This document shows, in pieces, positions 63,405 through 64,000 of a DNA stretch of 64,000 nt (its first letter is position 1; each line of letters begins with the position of its first letter). Below the pieces are notes generated by a model. It saw only the letters and a program-made list of their open reading frames with translations, was not told where the DNA came from and ran no database searches. Source of the stretch: Ptiloglossa arizonensis (lineage: Eukaryota; Arthropoda; Insecta; Hymenoptera; Colletidae); the NCBI RefSeq assembly GCF_051014685.1, contig NC_135059.1, positions 8,990,001 through 9,054,000 of the forward strand, read 5' to 3'. The translations under genes and the position numbers were made by a program.

Positions 63405-64000
63405 AAATTCGTCCCGGGCAGAAATTCTAACACACGGCTCGCGAGAGGAGCTGGAGGAAATCGGCGTAGCGAAAAAAGAAGAGATTCGAACTCGGCGTGC
63501 GAGGAGGAGCGCGACTGTATCGTTTCGCGAGGAATTCCAACGCTATTCCCCCCACCACACTTTTCTCACTACCCCCACCCATTTTCTCTTTCTCCTTCCG
63601 CAACGCTCTCGAGTTACCGCAGCGGTTAATTAACCCGTCCAAGTAGGGTGGCTCTGTCGCTGACCGTTCTGCGCATCTTCATCGAATTACGGTGAAATTA
63701 ACACGGTATCGGGCAAATGGTCGCAAAAATCGGAGATTCGTGACGATATTCGGGAATTTGCGTTTAGGAGGTTCGGGATGGGAGGATTTCTTCCGCGAAG
63801 GTGAGAATTTATGGTTAAGTTAGGTTAGGTTCGTGTTGATGATTTTTGGAAGGATTATACTTCGAGCTAAGAGAACATTGGCGATTATTGGTTTATTGTT
63901 CGAAGAAGTACGCTGTTATGGGTGAAGAAAAAAAATTAAGAGAAGAAAGTAAAGAATGACGTAGGTGAGAATGATCATCGAAATTTTAATTCCACGATGA
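63405..64000. other. GC-rich then AT-rich unique sequence to window edge
   Basis: CpG-rich to about 63680 with opposed short ORFs; AT-rich afterwards with a TTAGGTTAGG word near 63824. No exon with both splice sites; the right side is cut by the window. Confidence 0.3.

Noticed and set aside
1..64000. tRNA, rRNA, snRNA and conserved insect microRNA genes
   Set aside because: By eye I found no B-box plus acceptor-stem combination, no rRNA words and none of the conserved mature microRNA sequences I know. A tRNAscan and Rfam search would be decisive.

Overview
The window reads as nuclear DNA from an insect, most likely a hymenopteran (bee, ant or wasp). I see AT-rich tracts alternating with GC-rich islands in which CpG is not depleted, TTAGG-type motifs, Tc1/mariner-, hAT- and piggyBac-like transposon ends, and short introns with GTAAGT/GTGAGT donors. 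There is no prokaryotic gene structure, no rRNA, no recognisable tRNA and no CRISPR array. The species call is inference from composition only.

Coding content is very sparse. No complete gene of known family is present. The best-supported gene pieces are two minus-strand exon candidates with strong splice signals on both sides, at 12049-11904 (with a CAG/poly-Gln run) and 10276-10056 (behind a long pyrimidine tract). A further minus-strand ATG-containing segment at 17479-17251 has a weak donor whose phase matches the 12049 exon. On the plus strand there are an ATG-plus-donor segment at 54883-54952, a fully bounded exon at 60076-60156 whose phase matches it, and weaker exon candidates at 19959-20205, 43152-43383 and 45780-45976. 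A single-exon ORF at 48316-48687 looks like a small secreted Cys-containing protein. None of these products could be named.

Most of the window is tandem repeat. From left to right: 140-bp units (1-860), GA/CT tracts (1.5-2.6 kb), ~150-bp (4.55-5.16 kb), 24-bp (6.46-6.80 kb), 33-bp (9.56-10.03 kb), 100-bp (10.57 kb), 165-bp (13.9-14.65 kb), 17-bp (15.5-16.4 kb), 176-bp (18.1 kb), 264-bp (19.1-19.6 kb), 210-bp and 49-bp TTAGG-bearing (21.35-22.0 kb), ~140-bp (22.5-24.5 kb), ~175-bp (25.8-26.6 and 30.1-30.85 kb, same family as 1-860), 30-bp (32.0-32.5 kb), 199-bp (37.5-38.25 kb), 10-bp (38.4-39.0 and 41.33-41.77 kb), GGGTC-palindrome units (40.1-40.9 and 60.3-60.9 kb), 172-bp (43.6-44.0 kb), ~185-bp (44.6-45.4 kb), 28-bp (46.8-47.45 kb), T/C-rich (50.1-51.3 kb), 192-bp (52.6-53.35 kb), 24-bp (53.8 kb), CT (55.3-56.2 kb), 44-bp (56.4-57.2 kb), 200-bp (57.5-57.9 kb), 45-bp (58.7-58.9 kb) and 326-bp (62.75-63.4 kb). 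Long ORFs in these arrays are periodic artefacts.

Between the arrays lie GC-rich unique islands (for example 3.95-4.55, 11.3-12.05, 32.5-33.9, 39.05-39.75, 59.1-60.2 and 60.9-61.55 kb), the likeliest places for exons, promoters or conserved regulatory DNA. The most interesting structures are: one repeat family in three arrays in opposite orientations; dispersed GGGTC..GACCC palindrome units; a 252-bp TA-flanked inverted-repeat element (28981-29232); an 84-bp miRNA/MITE-like hairpin (28650-28733); a 47-bp hAT-like miniature insertion inside a 10-bp satellite; a TTAA-bounded block carrying a minisatellite; and a recent 326-bp duplication of a CpG-rich segment with an NRF1-type site and a splice-donor-like motif in each copy.
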